Below are positions 13,489-19,488 of a stretch of DNA of 24,842 bases, piece by piece. The number at the start of each line of letters is the position of its first letter. Within the stretch, counting starts at the first letter, position 1. The stretch spans positions 1-24,842 of the IMG/VR virus record IMGVR_UViG_3300032282_001781; one strand, written 5' to 3'. The notes under the pieces are model-generated. The model had not been told where the DNA came from. It ran no database searches and was given only the letters and a program-made list of their open reading frames with translations. The stretch comes from a virus. The position numbers and the translations under genes were made by a program.

Positions 13489-13777
13489 CGGAAAGTTCTG
13501 GTATTACGTCGGCGCTGCCGTAGGAACAATAATTCGTTTCGTAATCATTGCAATATGCATTTATGGCTTTGTAACTCAGATTTGGAATCGTGAGATTCCA
13601 TACATTCCGATAATGCTGTTCCTTATCTATCAGATTTGGTCTAAGACTTATGTGGTTTATGAGGCTGTTGTATTCTTGGCAAGGAATCCCCCCAAGGAGA
13701 CTCTGAGTCCTTCAGAGATTGAGAGGCTTGTGGCATTGATTAATTTCAAGAATTTGCATGGTGGCGGGCCGAATTAA
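13481..13777 (+). CDS. Small two-TM membrane protein, holin candidate
   Basis: A 98-residue protein with hydrophobic helices at about 8-32 (YVGAAVGTIIRFVIIAICIYGF) and 40-62 (YIPIMLFLIYQIW, then YVVYEAVVFLA), then a charged cytoplasmic-type tail. Size, two membrane spans and a polar tail are compatible with a class II holin, and no other holin is evident near the lysins. It is, however, 1.5 kb from the nearest lysin and sits between a glycosyltransferase and an Ntn hydrolase, so an accessory role is equally possible. Confidence 0.7.
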   Translation: MDSGKFWYYVGAAVGTIIRFVIIAICIYGFVTQIWNREIPYIPIMLFLIYQIWSKTYVVYEAVVFLARNPPKETLSPSEIERLVALINFKNLHGGGPN

Positions 13778-14316
13778 TGACTTGCATTGTGGCGATAGTG
13801 GACAGGCATAGAAGGATTACGATGGGAGCAGATTCATCTGCTGTGGATGAGACTATCCATACCCCCCACCTTGACCCTAAGGTATTTGTCAAGGGTGAGG
13901 GTGAGATAGCGATCGGATATTGTCATAGTTTTAGAATGGGTCAGATTATAGAATTCTGGTTTACCCCGCCGCCTCTTCCTGAGGGTTCAGAGAATATGAT
14001 GCGTTACATGGTGACAGAATTCATTCCTGAATTGAAATCTGTTTTGTCAGATCATGACTATCCAAACAACGAAGAGGACAAGACAGAATGGTCTTTGATT
14101 GTTGGAGTTCGTGGGCATATATTCACCATTGAGTCTGACTGGCATGTTGGCTATGATGATCTTCCGTATGCGTCTATCGGTGCTGGTTCTTCCTATGCAT
14201 TGGGAGCGATGTATACCGCCCAAGATACTACCGACATAGTGGCCAAGAAAGCGCTGGAGGCGGCAGAAAAATTCTGCCCCTATGTCCTAGGACCATTTCA
14301 TTTCATAGAGGTTTAG
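13777..14316 (+). CDS. HslV/proteasome-like Ntn hydrolase
   Basis: A 179-residue protein starting Met-Thr-Cys; removal of Met would expose Thr2 as the N-terminal nucleophile. MTCIVAIVDRHRRITMGADSSAVD parallels the proteasome beta/HslV start, with Asp19 and Lys35 (PKVFVKG) falling close to catalytic Asp17/Lys33. GEIAIGYCHSFRMGQII resembles the Gly-rich active-site strand, and YASIGAGSSYALGAMYTA is the conserved GSGxxYALGAL region. Family role: threonine peptidase, usually in rings with an unfoldase. No ATPase partner is visible here. It overlaps the membrane protein stop by one base (TAATG). Peptidase activity is inferred, not shown. Confidence 0.82.
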   Translation: MTCIVAIVDRHRRITMGADSSAVDETIHTPHLDPKVFVKGEGEIAIGYCHSFRMGQIIEFWFTPPPLPEGSENMMRYMVTEFIPELKSVLSDHDYPNNEEDKTEWSLIVGVRGHIFTIESDWHVGYDDLPYASIGAGSSYALGAMYTAQDTTDIVAKKALEAAEKFCPYVLGPFHFIEV

Positions 14317-14535
14317 ATGAACTTGCTGGACTTTGAACCCAATTCGGACTTGCCACAGTTTGATCTTTCTGGGATAATTATGCATGAGTGCATCTGTGGT
14401 TCAGACATGTGGCGGGTCGTAGTATCCTTTGAGGACTATGAAATTTCTTCTTACATGCTGGATATGGAATGCTTTCATTGTGGGACTAGGGCCAAGGCTC
14501 CGACTCCCATAGATAATCCAGATTATGAGGGATAG
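14317..14535 (+). CDS. Small zinc-ribbon-like protein
   Basis: A 72-residue protein with HECICGSDMW (CxC) and MECFHCGTRA (CxxC), probably one zinc ribbon, between acidic termini. It directly follows the Ntn hydrolase stop with no gap. No family is recognised beyond the general actinophage small-Cys class. Confidence 0.7.
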   Translation: MNLLDFEPNSDLPQFDLSGIIMHECICGSDMWRVVVSFEDYEISSYMLDMECFHCGTRAKAPTPIDNPDYEG

Positions 14536-14537
14536 TT

Positions 14538-14720
14538 ATGTATGATGGGATAGCCAAGAAGTTTCATGAGAAGTTCATCGGCGGTGAACTGAATTCTCAG
14601 ACCATGGAAATAGCACACCAATATGTCAAATTTATCATTGATGCATATGAGGATGCGTGGAATGATTATGCCAAAACTTACGAGAACGAGGAATTTGATG
14701 AATCGGACGAAAGCGATTGA
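14538..14720 (+). CDS. Hypothetical acidic helical protein
   Basis: A 60-residue protein: likely helices (GIAKKFHEKFI, then TMEIAHQYVKFIIDAYEDAWNDYAKTY) and a very acidic C-terminus (ENEEFDESDESD). It starts 2 bases after the previous stop. No family is recognised. Confidence 0.6.
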   Translation: MYDGIAKKFHEKFIGGELNSQTMEIAHQYVKFIIDAYEDAWNDYAKTYENEEFDESDESD

Positions 14721-14925
14721 ACACATGGCCAAGGCCATGATTAAGTATGATCAGAATGCTATCAGCAAGACGTGGAAAGATTTGGCAACAATTTCTCTAG
14801 AAGCACTTGAAGAATATATGGGTACTACGAGATACTGGATGTCAGCAGAGTTCGAACGTGACAGCGTGTTGCGTGAGATAGAGGCCACTATAGATAGGAT
14901 TCGTAATGCAGACATTTCTCTCTGA
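14698..14925 (+). CDS. Hypothetical helical protein
   Basis: A 75-residue protein starting at ATG 14698 behind GAGGA inside the end of the previous gene. Mostly helical, amphipathic (AIEHMAKAMIKYDQNAISKTW, then SLEALEEYMG, then SVLREIEATIDRIRNAD). An in-frame ATG at 14725 is an alternative. Its end overlaps the next gene by 20 bases. Unknown function. Confidence 0.6.
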   Translation: MNRTKAIEHMAKAMIKYDQNAISKTWKDLATISLEALEEYMGTTRYWMSAEFERDSVLREIEATIDRIRNADISL

Positions 14926-15379
14926 GTATACATTCGCTGAGTCAGCCGCCGTGCTGGATCAGAAGCGGCTTGTCAAGCAGTTGCTGGAAGGCCGTCAGAT
15001 CATGCAGGCGCTCTCAGGAAATTCCAAGGGCTGGCGTAATCACCCAGCAACTCGCATGTGGCAGGGGCACGCTGGTGCCCTCTACTTCTACCTAATGTGC
15101 ATGCGTAATGAGATGGATAAGCGTGGCTACAAGTGGGAGAACAACTGGCATGAGATTGAACTCATGCGCCATACCTACTTTCAGGATGAGGATTCATATC
15201 CTGATTGGATGACTACCGGCGAGTTTGCCCAAGTTGTCACCACTCACCGTGCCAATCTGCATCTCAAGGCTCCTGATCTTTATCCCCAGTATGCTCTTGA
15301 GACAATCAATTATCGTAATGATGTATGCTGTGAGCGTTGTAATTATCATTGGCCTACGCATGTAAAGGATGCGGCATGA
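14906..15379 (+). CDS. MSMEG_6728-like protein (pyrimidine-dimer glycosylase/endonuclease V family-like)
   Basis: A 157-residue protein. MQTFLSEYTFAESAAVLDQKRLVKQLLEGRQIMQAL, then KGWRNHPATRMWQGHAGALYFYLMCM matches the family in actinobacteria and their phages often annotated as pyrimidine-dimer DNA glycosylase or MSMEG_6728 family. In T4 endonuclease V the nucleophile is Thr2; here residue 2 is Gln and Thr is residue 3, so classic activity is uncertain. A C-terminal CCERC knuckle is an addition. If active, it would repair UV damage in phage DNA. The start ATG 14906 lies inside the previous gene. Confidence 0.75.
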   Translation: MQTFLSEYTFAESAAVLDQKRLVKQLLEGRQIMQALSGNSKGWRNHPATRMWQGHAGALYFYLMCMRNEMDKRGYKWENNWHEIELMRHTYFQDEDSYPDWMTTGEFAQVVTTHRANLHLKAPDLYPQYALETINYRNDVCCERCNYHWPTHVKDAA

Positions 15380-15462
15380 GTGAGTTTTATCCAGAGGAAT
15401 TTTATGCAGATGAAGTTTGGTCAGATTGGGAGGGATGGGATGAGGAAGAAGAGAGAGCGTAA
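15376..15462 (+). CDS. Tiny acidic peptide (28 residues)
   Basis: ATG 15376 overlaps the preceding TGA (ATGA). The peptide is extremely acidic and aromatic (MSEFYPEEFYADEVWSDWEG, then a run of Glu). The GGGAGGG in its 3' half is the ribosome site of the next gene, so it could act as a leader peptide. Small size keeps this tentative. Confidence 0.4.
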   Translation: MSEFYPEEFYADEVWSDWEGWDEEEERA

Positions 15463-15613
15463 GGATTATTTCCTTGGCCCCTTGCATGTAATTGTTCGTA
15501 ATCACAGCGAGAGTTCGCAGTATGGTTTTCTAACTTGGTCTATTAATCGTAAGCACACAGTTGATGTTTGGTTTGCACAGACATTGATTACTATCAGAAG
15601 GAATTCGATATGA
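15440..15613 (+). CDS. Hypothetical small basic protein
   Basis: A 57-residue protein starting at ATG 15440, chosen because GGGAGGG (15428-15434) sits five bases upstream; a GTG at 15380 is in frame but unsupported. It starts with a basic run (MRKKRERKDYFLG) and continues as beta strands (LHVIVRN, then YGFLTWSIN, then TVDVWFAQTLITI). Unknown function. Confidence 0.55.
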   Translation: MRKKRERKDYFLGPLHVIVRNHSESSQYGFLTWSINRKHTVDVWFAQTLITIRRNSI

Positions 15614-15849
15614 ACCACGACCCGCTATGCTGGACATACATTAAAGGTCTTCCAGACCTGACAAATCCATGTGATGCATGCGCTAAGATTGCTATGATTC
15701 GCGCCGATGAAAAGGCTAAATGGGTGATTAGACCAGAATGTGATTTCAGTCCTGATGGCAGGCATGGGGACTTCCGCTTTGGACCGGAAAAAGATTTATG
15801 CGGATATTGTTCAGAAGACGTTTCTCGTTTATTTGAAATGGGGCAGTAA
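15610..15849 (+). CDS. Small Cys protein, paralogue of the next gene
   Basis: A 79-residue protein starting ATG 15610 behind AAGGA. CDACAKIAMIRADEKAKW is followed by a second cluster DLCGYCSEDV. The CxxCA, IAMIRADE motif recurs in the next gene as CGCAHVEMIRRDERE. It is probably a zinc-stabilised actinophage protein of unknown function. Confidence 0.7.
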   Translation: MNHDPLCWTYIKGLPDLTNPCDACAKIAMIRADEKAKWVIRPECDFSPDGRHGDFRFGPEKDLCGYCSEDVSRLFEMGQ

Positions 15850-16091
15850 TGAATAATCCATTGGATGATGCAATCAATAGTGGTGCTGGACATAGTGTTC
15901 CCCGTGTTCGGTCATTACCGAACACCGAACAAGACTCGCTTAAGCACGATAAGTTTTGTCCAATTAGTGATCCTTCTGCGGGTGTTCCATATTGTGGTTG
16001 TGCCCACGTTGAAATGATTCGTCGTGACGAGCGGGAAAGAATTGAGAATGAACGCTCACCAATTTGGTCGGAGGCAATGGATGCCGACTAG
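15849..16091 (+). CDS. Small Cys protein with C-x-C and IRxDE motif
   Basis: An 80-residue protein; TAATG overlap with the previous gene. FCPISDPSAGVPYCGCAHVE then MIRRDERERIENE is a pattern found in many actinophage hypothetical proteins. The coding sequence contains a strong inverted repeat (15896-15931). Function unknown. Confidence 0.7.
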   Translation: MNNPLDDAINSGAGHSVPRVRSLPNTEQDSLKHDKFCPISDPSAGVPYCGCAHVEMIRRDERERIENERSPIWSEAMDAD

Positions 16092-16266
16092 CACCTGTGT
16101 GAGCAAGACTCATCAGGAATATTGGTGTCTAGGATATTATTATACGTCTCACAACAAGTTCACCGCCGAAAAATGGTGTGACCCATGTCGTGAGCGGTTC
16201 AAGGACGATATTGATTCAGGAAGGATTACGACTGGTGTCAGAAAAAGTCGTACAAAGAAAGCATAA
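16081..16266 (+). CDS. Hypothetical Cys-containing basic protein
   Basis: A 61-residue protein; ATG 16081 lies six bases after GGAGG (16070-16074) inside the end of the previous gene. It has YWCLGYYYTSHNKF and WCDPCRERF (CxxC), then a basic tail ending RKSRTKKA. Possibly a small nucleic-acid-binding zinc protein. Confidence 0.6.
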   Translation: MPTSTCVSKTHQEYWCLGYYYTSHNKFTAEKWCDPCRERFKDDIDSGRITTGVRKSRTKKA

Positions 16267-16420
16267 TTGTGCTTTCTGCAAAGTAGCCATTGACAGTGGC
16301 GAGAAAATCGGCGGCAGGGTACAATCGAAACCATCGGACATTTGGGTGGATCGTTACATCTGTGTGTCCTGCTATAAAATATTGTGGGACAAGATAGACT
16401 ATGAGAAGGGTTATCTATGA
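16235..16420 (+). CDS. Small zinc-knuckle protein
   Basis: A 61-residue protein with CAFCKVAID then YICVSCYKILW, two CxxC knuckles 27 residues apart, reading as a treble-clef or PARP-like zinc fold. I chose GTG 16235, with AGGAAGG about 11 bases upstream, since no ATG is available; the start is uncertain. It overlaps both neighbours. Confidence 0.6.
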   Translation: MSEKVVQRKHNCAFCKVAIDSGEKIGGRVQSKPSDIWVDRYICVSCYKILWDKIDYEKGYL

Positions 16421-16683
16421 GTAAGCCACTGTGGTGGAAGAATTCGGTCAAGTTGATTAAGAAGTTTACCTCTGAGGATAGTTGGGCAGAGTTTCATATC
16501 AACGAAGAACTAAAGAATGTGGTATTTGTGTACTATGTCAACATTGAGGGGGAAAGGTTTGAGTGCGAGCAGAGGGTAACGTTTGACTCTCTTGAATCAA
16601 ATCTTCAGGATCAGGTGTTTGACATGCTGCATGAGTCTTTCAGGTATTCGATTGAACGTTACATAGAGACGGTGCATCTATGA
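16417..16683 (+). CDS. Hypothetical protein
   Basis: An 88-residue protein: mixed strands (WAEFHINEELKNVVFVYYVN, then ERFECEQRVTF) and a C-terminal helix (LQDQVFDMLHESFRYSIERYIE). ATGA overlaps with both neighbours show tight coupling. No family recognised. Confidence 0.65.
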   Translation: MSKPLWWKNSVKLIKKFTSEDSWAEFHINEELKNVVFVYYVNIEGERFECEQRVTFDSLESNLQDQVFDMLHESFRYSIERYIETVHL

Positions 16684-16877
16684 TTGACGTTATCAGTTTG
16701 AATGATGTTTATTATGTCAACATTGATGATTTCATAAATCATCTGAATATCTGTGCTGAGTCTGTGATTGCGTTCACGGCTGACTCCGCGCCGGTAGGCG
16801 CAAAGATGGTCACCGATACTTTGTACACAACCATTGAAACTCTAGAAGGATTTAAAGAGGATGTTCGTGTAGTATGA
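16680..16877 (+). CDS. Hypothetical protein
   Basis: A 65-residue protein (MIDVISLNDVYYVNIDDFINHLNI, then SAPVGAKMVTDTLYTTIETLEGF). ATGA overlaps at both ends. Unknown function. Confidence 0.6.
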   Translation: MIDVISLNDVYYVNIDDFINHLNICAESVIAFTADSAPVGAKMVTDTLYTTIETLEGFKEDVRVV

Positions 16878-17068
16878 GCGATGACTACTATTACTACAAG
16901 GAACGGTGCCGGGAGTTGGAGAATGAACTCTCCACCGCCCAAAAAACTATTGCCAATTTACAGCGAAAGTTATATGATGTTCAGAGTGCAGTAAGAGGTA
17001 GGACAGTTTCAAATGCCTCCGATGTTCTGTCATTGATAGCGTGGACCGTCTACGATTGGAAGGATTGA
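16874..17068 (+). CDS. Small coiled-coil protein
   Basis: A 64-residue protein; after a Tyr-rich start (MSDDYYYYKERC) residues about 10-42 form a heptad-like coiled coil (CRELENELSTAQKTIANLQRK). Likely oligomeric; function unknown. Confidence 0.6.
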   Translation: MSDDYYYYKERCRELENELSTAQKTIANLQRKLYDVQSAVRGRTVSNASDVLSLIAWTVYDWKD

Positions 17069-17069
17069 C

Positions 17070-17339
17070 ATGGAGAAGTATGTGATGGAGCATACTGATA
17101 TCACTCTAGTTGTTCATGAGTCAGATAGTTGTATGGGGGAGCATTGCACTGTCCACAATAAGTCTGATCATTCTATGAGAGGCTTTCCGCAGCATTGGCG
17201 TGAGGATCGTGGAATCATGGAGCGCATTTGTTCACATGGCATTGGTCATCCTGACCCTGATTCTACTTGGCCCGCCCATTATGCTGAATGGGTGCATGGT
17301 TGCGACGGATGTTGCGCGGGTTCGTATGATGCACAATGA
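17070..17339 (+). CDS. Conserved small His/Cys-rich actinophage protein
   Basis: An 89-residue protein with many His and Cys residues: SCMGEHCTVHNKSDHSM, then PQHWREDRGIMERICSHGIG, HPDPDS, and the C-terminal HGCDGCCAG. The pattern ERICxHGxGHPDPD plus HGCDGCC recurs in actinophage hypothetical proteins as I recall. Probably zinc-bound. An alternative start is ATG 17085. Confidence 0.7.
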   Translation: MEKYVMEHTDITLVVHESDSCMGEHCTVHNKSDHSMRGFPQHWREDRGIMERICSHGIGHPDPDSTWPAHYAEWVHGCDGCCAGSYDAQ

Positions 17340-17502
17340 TCAGATTGAGAATCATCTACGATCTTCTTACAGAGCATTGGCAAAATGCTTGATAGAATTT
17401 CGTGAGCATGGTATAAATGATGAGGTAGCACAAGAACTCATGGACCTTGAGTTTCAGACTTGGGCCATGCTAGACCGTATACAGAGAAATAGGAGAGTTT
17501 GA
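17326..17502 (+). CDS. Hypothetical helical protein
   Basis: A 58-residue protein starting at ATG 17326 or 17329 inside the end of the previous gene; longer in-frame starts would lie within that gene. Helical throughout (QIENHLRSSYRALAKCLIEF, then VAQELMDLEFQTWAMLDRIQ). Unknown function; the start is uncertain. Confidence 0.55.
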   Translation: MMHNDQIENHLRSSYRALAKCLIEFREHGINDEVAQELMDLEFQTWAMLDRIQRNRRV

Positions 17503-17762
17503 TGAGATTGCACACTACAGCCGTTCCGGCCACAAAGTACCTACCTGAGCGTATTCATGTCAAGGTAACTGATAACAACAATGTGCCAAATAATGTCAAG
17601 GATCGCACCTATCAAGTTGCTGAGTACAGCGATGTTGAGCATGATTGGGTTGCGGCACGCTTCCTGAATGATGTTGTTGGCAAGGGTCATGCACATCTGA
17701 ATAGGATTGGCACGACACTTACTGAGCGAGGATATGTATATGAGGTTGTGGAAAGTGTTTGA
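17502..17762 (+). CDS. Hypothetical protein
   Basis: An 86-residue protein; ATG 17502 shares a base with the preceding stop and has AGGAG at 17491-17495. Strand-rich (RIHVKVTDN, then DRTYQVAEYSDVEHDWVAARFL, then GYVYEVVESV). Unknown function. Confidence 0.65.
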   Translation: MRLHTTAVPATKYLPERIHVKVTDNNNVPNNVKDRTYQVAEYSDVEHDWVAARFLNDVVGKGHAHLNRIGTTLTERGYVYEVVESV

Positions 17763-17970
17763 GATAGAGGAACTTGTCAGTTATCTTGAAGATGTAATGA
17801 TTGCCATTCAGGTGGCTCAGAAATCTGCTGACCATGGTGATATCACCAATGCCATTTACAACATTGATCATGCTGAGATTAACATGCAGCGTGCAAGAAA
17901 TCTTGCTATTAATATTCAGCACGGCCCGCGCCGCGTAGCCGTGCGTGGAGAATATGATGAAATCCCGTAG
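17740..17970 (+). CDS. Hypothetical helical protein
   Basis: A 76-residue protein; ATG 17740 lies eight bases after GAGG (17728-17731), better than ATG 17734 at two bases. Helices (EIEELVSYLEDVMIAIQVAQ, then ITNAIYNIDHAEINMQRAR). Unknown function. Confidence 0.6.
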   Translation: MRLWKVFEIEELVSYLEDVMIAIQVAQKSADHGDITNAIYNIDHAEINMQRARNLAINIQHGPRRVAVRGEYDEIP

Positions 17971-18166
17971 GCTTAGAAAGCCACGGGAGAAAAGACTTCC
18001 CGTAATAATCTATACAGATAATTGCAAGCCTGCTACTATTAAGAAAATAAAGCAATTGTGGGTATCCACCACTGCATGGCCCTGCCTAGTTGTAGGGCCG
18101 GGGGTTACAGTATCCCACCCCGATTATTCAACGCATGACTACATTATTAAGGAGAACAATGGGTGA
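17957..18166 (+). CDS. Hypothetical basic alpha/beta protein
   Basis: A 69-residue protein from ATG 17957 (GGAG at 17947-17950). A basic N-terminus (MKSRRLRKPREKRL) leads to an alternating strand/helix order (PVIIYTD, then ATIKKIKQLW, then PCLVVGPGVTV). GTG 17945 is an alternative start. Unknown function. Confidence 0.55.
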   Translation: MKSRRLRKPREKRLPVIIYTDNCKPATIKKIKQLWVSTTAWPCLVVGPGVTVSHPDYSTHDYIIKENNG

Positions 18167-18509
18167 CCTTGAGTTCAGTGACCTCTACCTCTCTGCCAAT
18201 GAGTATCTTGACATCATTGCTAAGGTAGCGCAGGATTCAGAATTCTTTGACAACATGGATGACAAGACGTGGCATCCTGAGGATTTGTACTACAACATGT
18301 CTACAATTACTGAGACTGTTGGTCAGGCTATCAAGCATTACATGACATTCGTTAACAGTCGCAGGCTGGCAAATATTCGCGGGACAAGGGCGGAAGCCAT
18401 TCAGAAGAACATTCAAGATATAATGAATGAGTATCAGGCTGCCAATCCTGAGCGTACTCAGGTATTTGGCGGAACAGTTCCAAGTAGCGCATTCGGAGAT
18501 AAAGTCTGA
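18159..18509 (+). CDS. Hypothetical helical protein
   Basis: A 116-residue protein with a clear AGGAG site at 18150-18154. Mostly helical (EYLDIIAKVAQDSEFFDNM, then ITETVGQAIKHYMTFVNSRR, then AIQKNIQDIMNEYQAA) with a flexible C-terminal tail. ATG 18135 is in frame but lies within the previous gene and lacks a ribosome site. Unknown function. Confidence 0.65.
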   Translation: MGDLEFSDLYLSANEYLDIIAKVAQDSEFFDNMDDKTWHPEDLYYNMSTITETVGQAIKHYMTFVNSRRLANIRGTRAEAIQKNIQDIMNEYQAANPERTQVFGGTVPSSAFGDKV

Positions 18510-18742
18510 TGAGAGTAGCATTCTGGGATGATCGCAAGCCGTTTACCTATATTAGCACCACACCCGGCCCTACAGATGTGGTATATGACATTCCGCACAA
18601 AATAGTGGAGCAATATGTCAAGTGTATGGATGAGTTCCTAAAGGTTCAAAGTCTGATTCATATGTTTATTCGTGAACAGGATTTGCGGGATGATGGTGAA
18701 GATTTTTCTGTATCTCATAAAGTAATGAAGTTCAAGGACTGA
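18509..18742 (+). CDS. Hypothetical protein
   Basis: A 77-residue protein; TGATG overlap with the preceding gene. It starts MRVAFWDDRKPFTYISTTPG and continues as a helix (IVEQYVKCMDEFLKVQSLIHMF). Unknown function. Confidence 0.6.
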   Translation: MRVAFWDDRKPFTYISTTPGPTDVVYDIPHKIVEQYVKCMDEFLKVQSLIHMFIREQDLRDDGEDFSVSHKVMKFKD

Positions 18743-18743
18743 C

Positions 18744-18926
18744 GTGGAAGTTGATAGAGTTTATGACCCATTCTCGCAAGAGAGTAGAGTTTATCTCTGC
18801 ATGACGGAGGATGAGTTGAGAACTCTCAGATTTGACATCGCAGTAGCATTGGCTTATATGCATGAGTTGGATGGAAACACTCTTGACGCAATGAATAGAT
18901 TCCTGTATGATACTGATGATGTCTAG
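18744..18926 (+). CDS. Hypothetical protein ending at tRNA-Arg
   Basis: A 60-residue acidic protein starting at GTG 18744, directly after the previous stop (MEVDRVYDPFSQESRVYLCM, then LRFDIAVALAYMHELDG). The last base of its TAG stop is the first base of tRNA-Arg, so the mRNA and the tRNA share a nucleotide. Unknown function. Confidence 0.6.
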   Translation: MEVDRVYDPFSQESRVYLCMTEDELRTLRFDIAVALAYMHELDGNTLDAMNRFLYDTDDV

Positions 18927-18998
18927 CCGCCGTAGTTCAGGGGACAGAACGCGAAACTTCTAATTTCGATGTCGCTGGTTCGAATCCAGCCGGTGGTA
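18926..18998 (+). tRNA. tRNA-Arg(UCU)
   Basis: Acceptor GCCGCCG/CGGTGGT, D stem GTTC/GAAC, anticodon stem CGAAA/TTTCG, loop CTTCTAA (anticodon TCT), T arm GCTGG-TTCGAAT-CCAGC, discriminator A18998. It reads AGA, a codon used often by the genes here. One C separates it from tRNA-Glu. Confidence 0.96.
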
Positions 18999-18999
18999 C

Positions 19000-19072
19000 G
19001 GCCCCATCATCTAGAGGCCAAGGATGCAGGACTTTCATTCCTGTCGCACGGGTTCGAATCCCGTTGGGGCTA
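19000..19072 (+). tRNA. tRNA-Glu(UUC)
   Basis: Acceptor GGCCCCA/TGGGGCT with a G1-U72 wobble, anticodon stem CAGGA/TCCTG, loop CTTTCAT (anticodon TTC), T arm ACGGG-TTCGAAT-CCCGT, discriminator A19072. Confidence 0.95.
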
Positions 19073-19085
19073 CAAAATTAAACAT

Positions 19086-19158
19086 GGTGTCATAGGCCGA
19101 AAAGCGAGGCGTATGTTTGTGGAACATATTGTAGCGGGAGCATTACCCGTATGACACC
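19086..19158 (+). tRNA. tRNA-His(GUG), non-canonical D and T loops
   Basis: G-1 at 19086 opposite C73 (19158), the His identity pair; acceptor GTGTCAT/ATGACAC (19087-19093 with 19151-19157), D stem GCC/GGC, anticodon stem TATGT/ACATA, loop TTGTGGA with anticodon GTG (19119-19121), 5-base variable loop, T stem GCGGG/CCCGT. The T loop is AGCATTA instead of TTCRANN, and the D loop GAAAAGCGA lacks the G18G19 pair, so the usual elbow contacts are missing. It lies in line with tRNA-Glu and tRNA-Lys. Confidence 0.75.
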
Positions 19159-19162
19159 CCAA

Positions 19163-19236
19163 GCCTCGTTAACTCAGTTGGTCAGAGTAGCGGACTCTTA
19201 ATCCGCGAGTCGTTGGTTCGAATCCAACACGGGGCA
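19163..19236 (+). tRNA. tRNA-Lys(CUU)
   Basis: Acceptor GCCTCGT/ACGGGGC with one wobble, D stem ACTC/GAGT, anticodon stem GCGGA/TCCGC, loop CTCTTAA (anticodon CTT), T arm GTTGG-TTCGAAT-CCAAC, discriminator A19236. One C separates it from the next gene's ATG. Confidence 0.95.
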
Positions 19237-19237
19237 C

Positions 19238-19432
19238 ATGAAGATAACAGAATTGGTCAGAGGACCAATGGTTAGATTGATGAATCATAAGAAAGATGTA
19301 CAACTTTATGTACAAGCAGAGTACGGGCCGGATGATATTGTTTTCATCACCGTCATCCAGCCTAACGGTACAGCATCGATCTTTGAGTGCAAGATGCGGC
19401 TGATAAATCAATATTCAACCATAGACAAGTAA
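19238..19432 (+). CDS. Hypothetical protein abutting tRNA-Lys
   Basis: A 64-residue strand-rich protein (ITELVRGPMVRLMNH, then DVQLYVQAEYGPDDIVFITVIQ, then TASIFECKMRLI). The ATG starts two bases after the tRNA-Lys discriminator, the same geometry as the tRNA-Gln/8566 junction; the only upstream purine run is the GGGG in the tRNA acceptor. Unknown function. Confidence 0.65.
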   Translation: MKITELVRGPMVRLMNHKKDVQLYVQAEYGPDDIVFITVIQPNGTASIFECKMRLINQYSTIDK

Positions 19433-19450
19433 CCAATATTCCGGTATGAT
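19423..19450 (+). promoter_or_regulatory. Possible promoter for the DUF7455-like gene
   Basis: TAGACA (19423-19428), 16-bp spacer, TATGAT (19445-19450). Both boxes match consensus at five of six positions. The start would be near 19457, leaving a 32-base leader with GGAGGA. Confidence 0.45.
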
Positions 19451-19488
19451 TGTACTATAACTGTTCATCCACCCCATTGGAGGAAGAT

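Noticed and set aside
19086-19158. Simple terminator hairpin instead of a tRNA
   Set aside because: The sequence has four correctly placed arms, a His anticodon and the G-1:C73 pair, too much to be a terminator.
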